Of a DNA stretch of 64,000 nt, positions 33,472-41,796 are shown piece by piece (position 1 is the stretch's first letter; each line of letters opens with the position of its first letter). The notes below the pieces were generated by a model. That model was not told the DNA's origin, did no database searches, and worked only from the letters and a program-made list of their open reading frames with translations. The DNA is from Nocardia pseudobrasiliensis NBRC 108224 (GTDB lineage Bacteria > Actinomycetota > Actinomycetes > Mycobacteriales > Mycobacteriaceae), in NCBI RefSeq assembly GCF_001613105.1, contig NZ_BDBS01000024.1, positions 118,080-182,079 of the forward strand. The letters are read 5' to 3'. The position numbers were made by a program, and so were the translations under genes.

Positions 33472-34845
33472 ATGACGAACGATAATTCGACTCGTACCGC
33501 CGCCATCGTCGGAGCCGGACAGACCGGGGTGACCGCCGCACTCGGACTGCTCGACGCCGGCTTCGCCGTAACCCTCTACAGCGACCGTGATCAGCGCAGC
33601 CTGCGCGATGATGTGCCCGCGACCGGGACCGCCCTCGGTTTCGGCGAGGCACAGGCGGCCGAGGCCGCGCTCGGGCTGGACACCTTCGTCGACCGCGCGC
33701 CGAACCACACCGGTTTGAGCGTGCGGATCGCCGGACCCGAGAATGCCGAATTGATCGCATTCGACGGCGATTTCGACGGCTATGTCGGAATCGCGGTGGA
33801 CACCCGGCTCAAGGCCGATGAGCGATTGACAGCATTCATCGAACGCGGTGGTCGTTTCGTCGTCGAGGCCGTCAATCTGGAAAAGCTGGACGATATCGCC
33901 GGATCGCACGATCTGACCCTGGTCGCCACCGGTCGCGGCGGTCTGTCCGAACTGTTCCCGATCGATCCCGAGCGCACGGTCTACGACGAGCCGCAGCGCA
34001 GCCTGCTCACCGTCACGGTCACCGGATTGGGTTACGGCCCCGAGGTTTTCGCCCATCGCAGCGCGCAGGGCGGTGCGCACAGCGGCTTCTCCATCTTCGC
34101 CGAACAGGGTGAGGCCTGGTGGGGACCGTATCTGCACAAGGACGCCGGGCCCACGTGGGCGTTCCTGGGCTGGGCGCGCCCGGGCAGCGATTGGGAGAAG
34201 CGCTTCGCCGCCGCCGACTCCGCCGAATCGGCCCATCGCATCGTGCAGCAGCTCTACCGCGACTACATCGACTGGGATCTGCCGGAAGTGCTTGCCACCC
34301 AGCCGATCACCGAGGATCCGCATTCGTGGCTGAAGGGTGCGGTGCGCCCGGTGGTGCGGATCGGCGTGGGCGAGACGCCGGGCGGGCACGCGGTGGCCGC
34401 GATCGGCGATACCGCGGTGGCCTACGACCCGATCGCCGGACAGGGCGCGCAGAGCGGGCTGATCCAGGCCCAGCTTCTGGTCGCCGCGGCCGCCGCGCAC
34501 GAGGGCCCGTTCGACGCCGACTGGTTGCGGGCGCGATACGCGGAATTCCTGACCGCCCGTTCCGACGCCGCGGCGAAGACCACCCGATTGTTCCTCAGCG
34601 ATCCCGAATTCGGCGATATCGGCAATCAGTTCTTCGCCACCGCCGCGGTGGATCCGCGCTTCGCCTCGGCGCTGGTGGGCCTGCTGCACCGCCCGCAGCC
34701 GTTCCTCGACGTGCGATCGGTCGAGGATGCCGCGGCCTATATCACCCGGGTGACCGGCGAGGACGCCGCCGAACTGCTGGGCCGGTTCCAGCCCGCGGGC
34801 CGATTCGAGCGGTCGGGTTACGACGCGGCGGTCGCCCGGGCCTGA
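33472..34845 (+). CDS. Styrene monooxygenase-like FAD oxygenase (StyA family)
   Basis: The 457-residue protein begins with the FAD-binding GAGQTG (14-19) in AAIVGAGQTGVTAALGLLDAG and continues with LVATGRGGLSELF and a C-terminal AIGDTAVAYDPIAGQGAQSG, the second FAD motif. These, and the length, match StyA-type two-component epoxidases or S-oxygenases that receive FADH2 from a separate reductase. Here it lies among sulfur monooxygenases, so oxidation of a thioether or an alkenyl-sulfur compound is a reasonable guess. It starts 84 bases after the DszA-like gene and is followed by a short Cys-Cys ORF before sfnG. Confidence 0.85.
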   Translation: MTNDNSTRTAAIVGAGQTGVTAALGLLDAGFAVTLYSDRDQRSLRDDVPATGTALGFGEAQAAEAALGLDTFVDRAPNHTGLSVRIAGPENAELIAFDGDFDGYVGIAVDTRLKADERLTAFIERGGRFVVEAVNLEKLDDIAGSHDLTLVATGRGGLSELFPIDPERTVYDEPQRSLLTVTVTGLGYGPEVFAHRSAQGGAHSGFSIFAEQGEAWWGPYLHKDAGPTWAFLGWARPGSDWEKRFAAADSAESAHRIVQQLYRDYIDWDLPEVLATQPITEDPHSWLKGAVRPVVRIGVGETPGGHAVAAIGDTAVAYDPIAGQGAQSGLIQAQLLVAAAAAHEGPFDADWLRARYAEFLTARSDAAAKTTRLFLSDPEFGDIGNQFFATAAVDPRFASALVGLLHRPQPFLDVRSVEDAAAYITRVTGEDAAELLGRFQPAGRFERSGYDAAVARA

Positions 34846-34874
34846 CCGATGCGATCGCAGCGATTCAAAACCTC

Positions 34875-34898
34875 GTGTCGCGCCCTGCGTGCTGCTGA
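34875..34898 (+). promoter_or_regulatory. Candidate Cys-Cys leader peptide ORF upstream of sfnG
   Basis: A 7-residue ORF, GTG 34875 to TGA, encodes VSRPACC and ends 41 bases before the sfnG start. Actinobacterial leader peptides ending in consecutive cysteines stall ribosomes when cysteine is scarce and open the downstream gene. Here the ribosome-binding site is weak, so the call depends on the Cys-Cys-stop pattern and the sulfur-gene context. Confidence 0.4.
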
Positions 34899-34939
34899 AG
34901 TGAAGACACGCACCGGGGGCGGCCTCGAACGGAGTAGGG

Positions 34940-36055
34940 ATGACGACCGAAAAAATCGCCGACCAGATCAAGTTCGCCTACTGGGTGCCCAATGTCAGCG
35001 GGGGCCTGGTCACCAGTGATATCGAACAGCGCACCGGCTGGGACTTCGAATACAACAAGAAGCTCGCGCAGACCGCGGAGAACAACGGCTTCGACTACGC
35101 GCTGTCCCAGGTGCGCTACACCGCCTCCTACGGCGCGGAATTCCAGCACGAGTCGACCTCGTTCAGCCTCGCCCTGCTGGGTGCGACCGAGCGGCTGAAG
35201 GTCATCGCGGCCATTCATCCGGGCCTGTGGCATCCGGCCGTGCTGGCGAAATTCGGGGCGACCGCGGATCATCTGTCCGGCGGCCGGTTCGCCATCAATG
35301 TCGTCTCCGGCTGGTTCGCCGGGGAATTCCAGGCCCTGGGCGAGCCGTGGCTCGAACACGACGAACGCTACCGGCGCAGTGCGGAATTCCTCGAGGTCAT
35401 CCGCAAGATCTGGACCGAGGACAATGTGAACTTCGCCGGTGACTTCTACCGGATCCGCGATTTCACGCTCAAGCCGAAACCGCTCAACACCCCCGAGCGG
35501 CCCAATCCCGAACTGTTCCAGGGCGGTAACTCCACCGCCGCCCGCCGCAACGGTGGCCGCCACGCCGACTGGTACTTCTCCAACGGCAAGGATTTCGACG
35601 GCGTCACCGAGCAGATCAACGATGTGCGCGAGGTCGCGCGGCAGCACGATCGGGAGGTGAGATTCGGTCTCAACGGCTTCATCATCGCCCGCGACACCGA
35701 GAAGGAGGCGCAGGACACCCTGCGCGAGATCATCGCCAAGGCCAATAAGCCAGCGGTGGAGGGGTTTCGGGACGCGGTGCGGCAGGCCGGATCGTCCACC
35801 AGGGACGGCAAGGGAATGTGGGCCGATTCGAGTTTCGAGGATCTGGTGCAGTACAACGACGGCTTCCGCACCCGATTGATCGGCACCCCGGAGCAGATCG
35901 CCGAACGCATCGTCGCCTACCGCGACCGCGGCGTGGATCTGATCCTGGGCGGATTCCTGCACTTCCAGGAGGAGATCGAATACTTCGGCAAGCGGGTGCT
36001 GCCACTGGTGCGCGAGTTGGAGGCGCAGCGTCAGCCGGTGGCGGTGGCGGGCTGA
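34940..36055 (+). CDS. sfnG: Dimethylsulfone monooxygenase
   Basis: The 371-residue FMNH2-dependent luciferase-fold enzyme matches SfnG: IKFAYWVPNVSGGLVTSDIEQRT, FDYALSQVRYTASYGAEFQHES, HPGLWHPAVLAKFGATADHLSGGRFAINVVSGWF, and FQGGNSTAARR. SfnG splits dimethylsulfone into methanesulfinate and formaldehyde, feeding sulfonate metabolism via SsuD. ATG 34940 follows GGAGTAGGG. Its stop overlaps the following SfnB-like start by one base. The placing with SfnB and the nearby ssu operon gives a plausible dimethylsulfone-to-sulfite route. Confidence 0.93.
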   Translation: MTTEKIADQIKFAYWVPNVSGGLVTSDIEQRTGWDFEYNKKLAQTAENNGFDYALSQVRYTASYGAEFQHESTSFSLALLGATERLKVIAAIHPGLWHPAVLAKFGATADHLSGGRFAINVVSGWFAGEFQALGEPWLEHDERYRRSAEFLEVIRKIWTEDNVNFAGDFYRIRDFTLKPKPLNTPERPNPELFQGGNSTAARRNGGRHADWYFSNGKDFDGVTEQINDVREVARQHDREVRFGLNGFIIARDTEKEAQDTLREIIAKANKPAVEGFRDAVRQAGSSTRDGKGMWADSSFEDLVQYNDGFRTRLIGTPEQIAERIVAYRDRGVDLILGGFLHFQEEIEYFGKRVLPLVRELEAQRQPVAVAG

Positions 36056-37269
36056 TGACCGCCGTCGCGGCGGAACGCATCACCTCCGCCGACCACGCGC
36101 GGGAGGTGGCCGCCCGGCTGGCGTCGGAGTTCGCCCTCGACGCCGCCGAGCGGGATCGGCTGCGCCGATTGCCGTTTCGCGAAGTGGAGCGGTTGGCGGC
36201 CAGCGGACTGCTGGCCGTCACCGTTCCCGCCGCGCACGGCGGGGCCGATCTCGCGCCGAGCGAGGTCGCCGAGGTGGTCCGGATTCTGGCAACGGCCGAT
36301 CCGAATATCGCGCAGATCCCGCACAGCCACTTCGTCTATCTGAATCTGTTGCGATTGGCCGGATCCGACCAACAGCGCACGCACTACTTCACGCGGGTGC
36401 TCGACGGCGCTCGCATCGCCAATGCCCAGTCCGAGCGCGGCGGCGCGACCGTGGCCGAGGTGGGCACCACGCTGAAACCACTGGGAGACGGCCGGTTTCG
36501 CGTCGACGGCAGCAAGTTCTACTGCACTGGTTCGCTGTTCGCCGATGTGCTGGCCGTGCTCACGCGGCTCGACGATCCGGATGGACGCGCCGGGCTGGCC
36601 GCGGGGGAGTACATCGCGTATCTGCCCGCCGAAACCCCCGGGGTCGAGATCATCGACGACTGGAACGCGCTGGGGCAGCGCACCACCGGCAGCGGGACCG
36701 TCCGGTTCGACGGCGTGCTCGTCGAGCGGGCGCAGCTGGTCGAGCGCTCGGGCGCGGTGCGTGCCCCGACCGCGTACGGCTCGTTCGCGCAACTGCTGCA
36801 CGCGGCCATCGATACCGGTATCGCGCGCGGGGCGCTCGAGGCCGCGGCCGAATTCGTTCGCACGAAGAGTCGGCCCTGGTTCGAGGCGGGCGTCGAGCGG
36901 GCGATCGACGATCCCCTGACGATTCAGCGTTTCGGCGAACTCGCGGTCGCGGTCGCGACCGCCGAGGCGACGCTCACCGCCGCCGGACGGGCCGTCGACG
37001 CGGCGACCTCGGCGGTCGAGCCGGATATCGTCGCGGCCTCGATCGCCGTCGCGACGGCCAAGATCGTCGCCGATCGCGCGGCCAACGAGGTGGCCGCCGC
37101 TTTGTTCGAAGTGGGTGGGACCCGCAGCGCGGCAGCCGATCTCAATCTGGATCACTTCTGGCGCAATGCCCGCACCCACACCCTGCACGATCCGGTGCGG
37201 TGGAAGTTCCAGCACATCGGCCGCACGGTCCTGCGCGGAACGCCGCCACCGCTGCACGGTGTGATCTGA
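36055..37269 (+). CDS. SfnB family sulfur-acquisition flavoprotein
   Basis: A 404-residue acyl-CoA dehydrogenase-like protein: LLAVTVPAAHGGADLAPSEV, NIAQIPHSHFVYLNLLRL, ANAQSERGGATVAEVGTTL, FYCTGSLFADVLAVL, WNALGQRTTGSGTVRFDGV and the end LDHFWRNARTHTLHDPVRWKFQHIG. This is the SfnB family, genetically required for growth on dimethylsulfone in Pseudomonas although its exact reaction is unsettled. It overlaps sfnG by one base. Similar to, but clearly different from, the copy at 30740. Confidence 0.88.
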   Translation: MTAVAAERITSADHAREVAARLASEFALDAAERDRLRRLPFREVERLAASGLLAVTVPAAHGGADLAPSEVAEVVRILATADPNIAQIPHSHFVYLNLLRLAGSDQQRTHYFTRVLDGARIANAQSERGGATVAEVGTTLKPLGDGRFRVDGSKFYCTGSLFADVLAVLTRLDDPDGRAGLAAGEYIAYLPAETPGVEIIDDWNALGQRTTGSGTVRFDGVLVERAQLVERSGAVRAPTAYGSFAQLLHAAIDTGIARGALEAAAEFVRTKSRPWFEAGVERAIDDPLTIQRFGELAVAVATAEATLTAAGRAVDAATSAVEPDIVAASIAVATAKIVADRAANEVAAALFEVGGTRSAAADLNLDHFWRNARTHTLHDPVRWKFQHIGRTVLRGTPPPLHGVI

Positions 37270-37286
37270 GATCGGAGTGGTGAAAT

Positions 37287-37805
37287 ATGGCCGAGCTGAC
37301 CGAGATTCCAGCCGACGGCGCCGGCCTGCGCCGCGCGTTCGCGGCCTTTCCCAGCGGTGTGGTGGCCGTCTGCGCCGAAATCGACGGCACCGCGCACGGT
37401 TTGGCCGTGAGCACCTTCGTGCCGGTCTCGCTGGATCCGCCGCTGGTGTCGTTCTGCGTGCAGAACAGCTCCAATACCTGGCCGCGCCTGGCCGCCGCGA
37501 GCCATCTCGGCCTGAGCCTGCTCGGCCTCGATCAGGAGGGTGCGGCCCGCTCGCTGAGTTCCCGTGTCGGCGACCGCTTCTCGGGTCTGCGGCTACATCG
37601 CGGCGCGGGCAACGCCCTGTTCGTCGACGGCGCCTCGACCTGGATCGAGGGCAGCGTCGAAACCCAGGTGCCCGCGGGTGACCACCAGGTCGTTATCCTG
37701 CGCATCCACCGCCTGGCCACCCGCGCCGAGGTCGATCCGCTGGTCTTCCACGGCAGTCGCTTCCGTCGTCTGCATCCGGAGGAGGTGCTCAATGGGGCAC
37801 GCTGA
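37287..37805 (+). CDS. Flavin reductase family protein
   Basis: The 172-residue protein has the FMN-binding split-barrel layout of HpaC/SsuE-type NAD(P)H:flavin oxidoreductases: RRAFAAFPSGVVAVCAEIDG, GLAVSTFVPVSLDPPLVSFC, HLGLSLLGLDQEGAAR and DHQVVILRIHRL. It should supply reduced flavin to the luciferase-fold and StyA-like monooxygenases around it, none of which has its own reductase. It follows the SfnB-like gene by 17 bases and overlaps a 51-residue ORF. Confidence 0.9.
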   Translation: MAELTEIPADGAGLRRAFAAFPSGVVAVCAEIDGTAHGLAVSTFVPVSLDPPLVSFCVQNSSNTWPRLAAASHLGLSLLGLDQEGAARSLSSRVGDRFSGLRLHRGAGNALFVDGASTWIEGSVETQVPAGDHQVVILRIHRLATRAEVDPLVFHGSRFRRLHPEEVLNGAR

Positions 37806-37947
37806 ATTCCGTTCGCTGCGTGCGCTGTTCGCCGAGGACGCGCGACGCTGGCTGGAGAACTGGCGCACCGAGCGGGAGGATTCCGGGCGCTGGTCGTGGG
37901 TCAACCTCGACTGGATCGACAGTGTGATCGGACCCGCGCCGATGTGA
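37792..37947 (+). CDS. 51-residue Trp-rich ORF coupled to the flavin reductase gene
   Basis: ATG 37792 lies 14 bases before the reductase stop and 7 bases after GGAGGAGG, a strong ribosome-binding site. The product MGHAEFRSLRALFAEDARRW continues with LENWRTEREDSGRWSWVNLDWIDSVIG and has five tryptophans, several charged residues and no membrane segment. No family is recognised. The strong site, the overlap and the clean codon use argue that it is translated and acts with the sulfur-oxidation enzymes, perhaps as a reductase-monooxygenase accessory. Confidence 0.6.
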   Translation: MGHAEFRSLRALFAEDARRWLENWRTEREDSGRWSWVNLDWIDSVIGPAPM

Positions 37948-37954
37948 ACTCCGC

Positions 37955-38596
37955 TCACAGCGGATGCGAGGGCCGGAAGCACAATCGCCGCCGCGCCCCC
38001 GCGCTCGGACTGGTGTGCTCGACCACCGCCGCGGCCAGTCCGCGCGCCTCGATATCGTGGCGGTACATGTCCTGGCTGAAGCCGTCGAGGTGAATCAGCG
38101 TGTGCCGGATGAGCATCGGGGCCACATCGGGCGGATCGGTGCAGGCGCGGCGATAGTCGGAGGAGGCCCGCGGATCCTCGGTGAGCGCGGCCAGCGCTCC
38201 GATCCGCACCCGCTGGGTCAGCCCGGTCCAGATCCGGGCCTCCTCGGCGGTGCGGATGCGCCGCCAGCCGCCGCGGTAGTCCAGATCCCGGATGATGTCG
38301 TCGGCCGGTTTGCCCAGGCGCGTCTCGCACACCACGGCCCACAGCGCGCACAGCCAGCTCAACGCGCGCAGGGTGTGCAGCGGTTCGCGCCGGGTCTCGA
38401 GTTCCTGCTCGGCCTCGTCGTGGGTGTCGAGATTCACCCAGCGGAACACCAGCGATTCGATCTCGAGCAGGAAGCCCGCGGGCAGATCGTCGACATCCGG
38501 CCGCCCGATTCGCACCCCGCGCCCGGAGACCAGATCCCGTAACTCGACCATATCGGCGTCGGCGGTCCGCACCCAGCGGTGCGATTCCCTGGTCAT
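37955..38596 (-). CDS. Hypothetical soluble protein
   Basis: A 213-residue protein with no signal peptide or membrane segment, starting at ATG 38596. Helical segments dominate: LEIESLVFRWVNLDTHDEAEQELETR, TLRALSWLCALWAVVCETRLG, DIIRDLDYRGGWRRIRTAEEARIW, and TLIHLDGFSQDMYRHDIEARGLAAAVVEH. I do not recognise the family. An earlier in-frame ATG at 38674 is less likely because the added residues are unstructured and overlap the promoter side of the next gene. It converges on the 51-residue ORF with a 7-base gap. Confidence 0.6.
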   Translation of the reverse strand: MTRESHRWVRTADADMVELRDLVSGRGVRIGRPDVDDLPAGFLLEIESLVFRWVNLDTHDEAEQELETRREPLHTLRALSWLCALWAVVCETRLGKPADDIIRDLDYRGGWRRIRTAEEARIWTGLTQRVRIGALAALTEDPRASSDYRRACTDPPDVAPMLIRHTLIHLDGFSQDMYRHDIEARGLAAAVVEHTSPSAGARRRLCFRPSHPL

Positions 38597-38682
38597 CCTC
38601 GAGGCCCCCAGGTCGGTACGGTCGGACGCGATGACGCCCCTTCGGATTGAGCCACGAATCCGACCGTCCCGCAAGCGTTCGG

Positions 38683-39276
38683 TCAGGGTTGGCCCTGCAG
38701 CACCGCCCCGATCGCATCCAGGAACGACTGCCCGCCGGTGGCGTATCCGCCCGCCACGGCACCGATCACCAGGCCGATCGGGCCGGTCAGCAGGCTGAAG
38801 AAGCCCATGCCGAGTACGGTGCCGAGCAGTCCGCCGAGTAGTCCGCCGACGGTGAGACCGACCACATTGCGGTTGAGCTCATCGGTGAGCCTGGCCATCG
38901 AGCTGAGCGACTCCATCTCGCCGATATCGCGCGCGGACACCTTCGGTTCCAGTACCAACTGCCGACCGTCGCGCGAAATCCGCTGGGCCACATGAACCTC
39001 GGCATATGAGATCCGATATGTCAGCGGGATCTCCGCCATCCGGTCGCCGACATCGGAGGTCAGCACCACCCGGTCGTCGGCAACCGTGAAATGTCCGCCC
39101 ACGACGGTTGTCTCCGATATTCGCGACGCATCGGAAAGTACCGTACGGTAATTGATTCCGTTGTCCGAGCCGGTCGCGGCGATTTCTCGCGGTGGTTCCG
39201 CATTCACCGAAACCGCGCTGCCGCCGAGCGCGGCGATGGTCAGAAATGCCGTGGCGGCGAACGTGCCGAATCTCAT
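38683..39276 (-). CDS. Exported glycine-zipper protein (distant relative of 28936 and 29921)
   Basis: The 197-residue product has a signal peptide (FAATAFLTIAALGGSAVSVNA), a beta-rich domain with REIAATGSDNGINYRTVLSD and IPLTYRISYAEVHVAQRIS, and a glycine-rich hydrophobic end (VGLTVGGLLGGLLGTVLGMGF, then LLTGPIGLVIGAVAGGYATGG). The order of parts is that of the tandem pair at 28.9-30.6 kb, but the PYEDTAPW block is missing and similarity is low. ATG 39276 lies downstream of AAGGAAA. Function unknown; a shared role at the cell envelope is inferred. Confidence 0.75.
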   Translation of the reverse strand: MRFGTFAATAFLTIAALGGSAVSVNAEPPREIAATGSDNGINYRTVLSDASRISETTVVGGHFTVADDRVVLTSDVGDRMAEIPLTYRISYAEVHVAQRISRDGRQLVLEPKVSARDIGEMESLSSMARLTDELNRNVVGLTVGGLLGGLLGTVLGMGFFSLLTGPIGLVIGAVAGGYATGGQSFLDAIGAVLQGQP

Positions 39277-39477
39277 CGAGTTGTGTTTCCTTTCACTTCA
39301 GCGTTCGAAGATGGCTGCTCGTAAGGGGATTCGGCGAGCTGTATCCGAGCATCGTTGTCCTATTGTTACCTAGTCATCCGACCAGAGAATGCGGTTGGAA
39401 AACCGGCATATTTCACAACTCGACGAGTGGCCGTCGCATGGTGTATTTGTTTTCCGGATCATGGGAAAGGGCAGGAA

Positions 39478-40107
39478 GTGGCACGACGACGGGCGCACGC
39501 CGGAATCATCCTGATGGGCTGCGTTATCGCGGCCTCGATCGCGACCGCGGGCCTCATCGGGATTGCGATGTCGATGGGCGGGAACGGCGAGCACCGGGCC
39601 GACAAGCCCGGCGTCGCGGCCACGTCCGCCCGGCCATCCGCGACAACGACCGCGTCGCAGCCGGTTTCGTCCGCGCCGCCTCTCGCGCCGCTCGTCCTGA
39701 ACAAAGGGGCCGATCAGGGGAAGCCGGTAGTCGATGTGGCCGTGGGTGATTGCGTCTCGGTCGGCGAGACCACCCTCGAGAAGACCTCGTGTGCCTCAGG
39801 TTCCGGCTATCGCGTGGCCGAGCGAGCCGCCGCGGGCGCGCAATGTCCCGGCGATGCCGATCGTTCCTATACCCGCACGTTGCCCGGCGGTGATCCGGAC
39901 AATCTGTGCCTGGACATCAACTGGGTGGTCGGCGATTGCGTGGACCTGTCCGGCGGTGCGCCGCGGTCGGTGGACTGTGCCACGCCCGGCCGGGTGCGGG
40001 TGCAGGGCATCCGTCCGGACACCACCGACGTGAACGGCTGTCCGGCCTCCGACCGGGGCGTCGTCTACGACCAGCGGCGATTCGTGGTCTGCGTGTCCAC
40101 TCGGTGA
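39478..40107 (+). CDS. LppU/SCO3897 family membrane-anchored protein
   Basis: A 209-residue protein with a basic start (ARRRAH), one membrane helix (GIILMGCVIAASIATAGLIG) and a Ser/Thr/Pro linker, then a domain of two similar halves, each with GDCV and paired cysteines: VAVGDCVSVGETTLEKTSC and WVVGDCVDLSGGAPRSVDC. This is the LppU/SCO3897 family of actinobacterial exported proteins; function is unknown. GTG 39478 is preceded by AAAGGG. It is divergent from the glycine-zipper gene over about 200 bases. Confidence 0.8.
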   Translation: MARRRAHAGIILMGCVIAASIATAGLIGIAMSMGGNGEHRADKPGVAATSARPSATTTASQPVSSAPPLAPLVLNKGADQGKPVVDVAVGDCVSVGETTLEKTSCASGSGYRVAERAAAGAQCPGDADRSYTRTLPGGDPDNLCLDINWVVGDCVDLSGGAPRSVDCATPGRVRVQGIRPDTTDVNGCPASDRGVVYDQRRFVVCVSTR

Positions 40108-40200
40108 AAGAATCTCCCGGACCGTGTCGAATCAGGGCCCGCCCGATCGTGTAGAGGGTGCGAGCCGGTGACGGATCGGCTCACGGCGAAGGAGCACACC

Positions 40201-40545
40201 ATGCCCGAATATCTGCTCAACATCTATCAGCCCGAGGCCGGGGAGCCGCCCGAGGATCTGGCCGACATCATGGCCCAGGTCGAGGCGCTCAACGACGAAC
40301 TGCGGGCGGCCGGCTCGTGGGTGTTCGCGGCCGGCCTGCACGCCCCCGATACCGCGACGGTCGTGCGGGCCGCGGGCGCGGATGTGCTGATCACCGATGG
40401 CCCGTATGTGGAGAGCAAGGAGTACATCGCCGGGTTCAGCCTGATCCGGGCCGCCGATCTGGACGAGGCCCTGATGTGGGGGCGGCGGCTGGCGACGATT
40501 CTGCGCGGGCTGCCGGTGGAGGTTCGCCCGGTCGTGGGTGACTGA
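40201..40545 (+). CDS. YciI/DGPF family protein, ECF42 partner
   Basis: The 114-residue protein has the YciI-like fold with EYLLNIYQP at the start, the DGPY form of the DGPF motif (VLITDGPYVESKEYIAGF) and the C-terminal VEVRPV. ATG 40201 has AAGGAG at a good distance. The stop is immediately followed by the sigma factor start. In ECF42 loci, DGPF proteins are the conserved target genes of the sigma factor; their biochemical role is unknown. Confidence 0.9.
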   Translation: MPEYLLNIYQPEAGEPPEDLADIMAQVEALNDELRAAGSWVFAAGLHAPDTATVVRAAGADVLITDGPYVESKEYIAGFSLIRAADLDEALMWGRRLATILRGLPVEVRPVVGD

Positions 40546-41796
40546 ATGAATTCGCCGGTGACCACGGATGTTTCGGCGGTGTTCGCCGAACACTACGGTC
40601 GGGCGGTCGCGAGCCTGATTCGCGTCTTCGGCGATATCGACCTCGCCGAGGACGCGGTGCAGGACGCCTTCACCGCCGCAGTGCGGCGCTGGCCGGTGGA
40701 GGGGATTCCGCCGAGTCCGCCGGGGTGGATCATCACGACCGCGCGTAATCGCGCGGTCGATCGGCTGCGGCGGGAGGCGTCGCGCGCGGACAAGTACGCG
40801 CAGTCGGCGCTGCTGCGTTTCGTCGACGAACCCGTCGACGCGGGCGCTGTGCACGACGATCGCCTCCGCCTGATCTTCACCTGCTGTCACCCCGCGCTCG
40901 CACGTGCCAACCAGGTCGCCCTCACCCTGCGCCTGCTCGGCGGCCTGACCACCCCCGAGATCGCGCACGCGTTCCTGACCTCGGAATCGACCATGGCCCA
41001 ACGCATTTCGCGGGCCAAGGCGAAGATCCGCGCCGCCCGCATTCCCTACCGCGTACCGCAGGACTTCGATCTGCCCGAACGCCTCGCCGCGGTGCTGGCG
41101 GTGATCTATCTGATCTTCACCGAGGGGCATACCGCATCCGGCGGCGAGCGGTTGACCCGCGGCGATCTGTGTACCGAGGCGATCCGGCTGGGCCGGGTGC
41201 TGGTCGAACTCATGCCGGACGAACCCGAGGCACTGGGCCTGCTGGGTCTGATGCTGCTCACCGAGGCCCGTCGCCCGGCGCGCACGGCCGCGGACGGTCG
41301 GCTGATCCCGCTGACCGAACAGGACCGCGGTCGCTGGGATCGCGAGCTGATCGCCGAGGGGCATCGGTTGGTGCGGCAGTGTCTGCGCCGCAACGATCCC
41401 GGCCCCTATCAGATCCAGGCCGCGATCAATGCCGTGCACACCGACGCCGCGACCCCGGCCGAGACGGACTGGGATCAGATCCTGCGGCTCTACGATCAAC
41501 TCGCCGCGCTGACCCCGGGCCCGATCGTGACGCTCAATCGGGCCGTCGCAGTCGCCGAAATCGACGGCCCGGCCGCGGCATTGGCGCTGCTCGCGGAGTT
41601 GCCGCTCACCGAATATCACCTCTACCACGCGATCCGGGCCGACCTGCTGCTCAGGCTCGGCCGCAACGCCGAGGCCGCGAGCGCATTCGAACAGGCCCTC
41701 GCGCGCACCGGCAATGCCGCCGAACGCGAATATCTGAGCCGCCGCGCCGAACTCAGCGCGACATCGAATCCTGCTGGGCCGGAAGCAGCTTGCTGA
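40546..41796 (+). CDS. ECF42-type RNA polymerase sigma factor
   Basis: The 416-residue protein joins sigma2 (HYGRAVASLIRVFGDIDLAEDAVQDAF, then PPGWIITTARNRAVDRLRRE), sigma4 (LTLRLLGGLTTPEIAHAFLTSESTMAQRISRAKAKI) and a C-terminal TPR-like extension of about 200 residues beginning RVPQDFDLPERLAAVLAVIYLIF. The extension replaces an anti-sigma factor as controlling element in the ECF42 group. It abuts the DGPF gene. The C-terminal 44 bases overlap the convergent SDR gene. Confidence 0.93.
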   Translation: MNSPVTTDVSAVFAEHYGRAVASLIRVFGDIDLAEDAVQDAFTAAVRRWPVEGIPPSPPGWIITTARNRAVDRLRREASRADKYAQSALLRFVDEPVDAGAVHDDRLRLIFTCCHPALARANQVALTLRLLGGLTTPEIAHAFLTSESTMAQRISRAKAKIRAARIPYRVPQDFDLPERLAAVLAVIYLIFTEGHTASGGERLTRGDLCTEAIRLGRVLVELMPDEPEALGLLGLMLLTEARRPARTAADGRLIPLTEQDRGRWDRELIAEGHRLVRQCLRRNDPGPYQIQAAINAVHTDAATPAETDWDQILRLYDQLAALTPGPIVTLNRAVAVAEIDGPAAALALLAELPLTEYHLYHAIRADLLLRLGRNAEAASAFEQALARTGNAAEREYLSRRAELSATSNPAGPEAAC

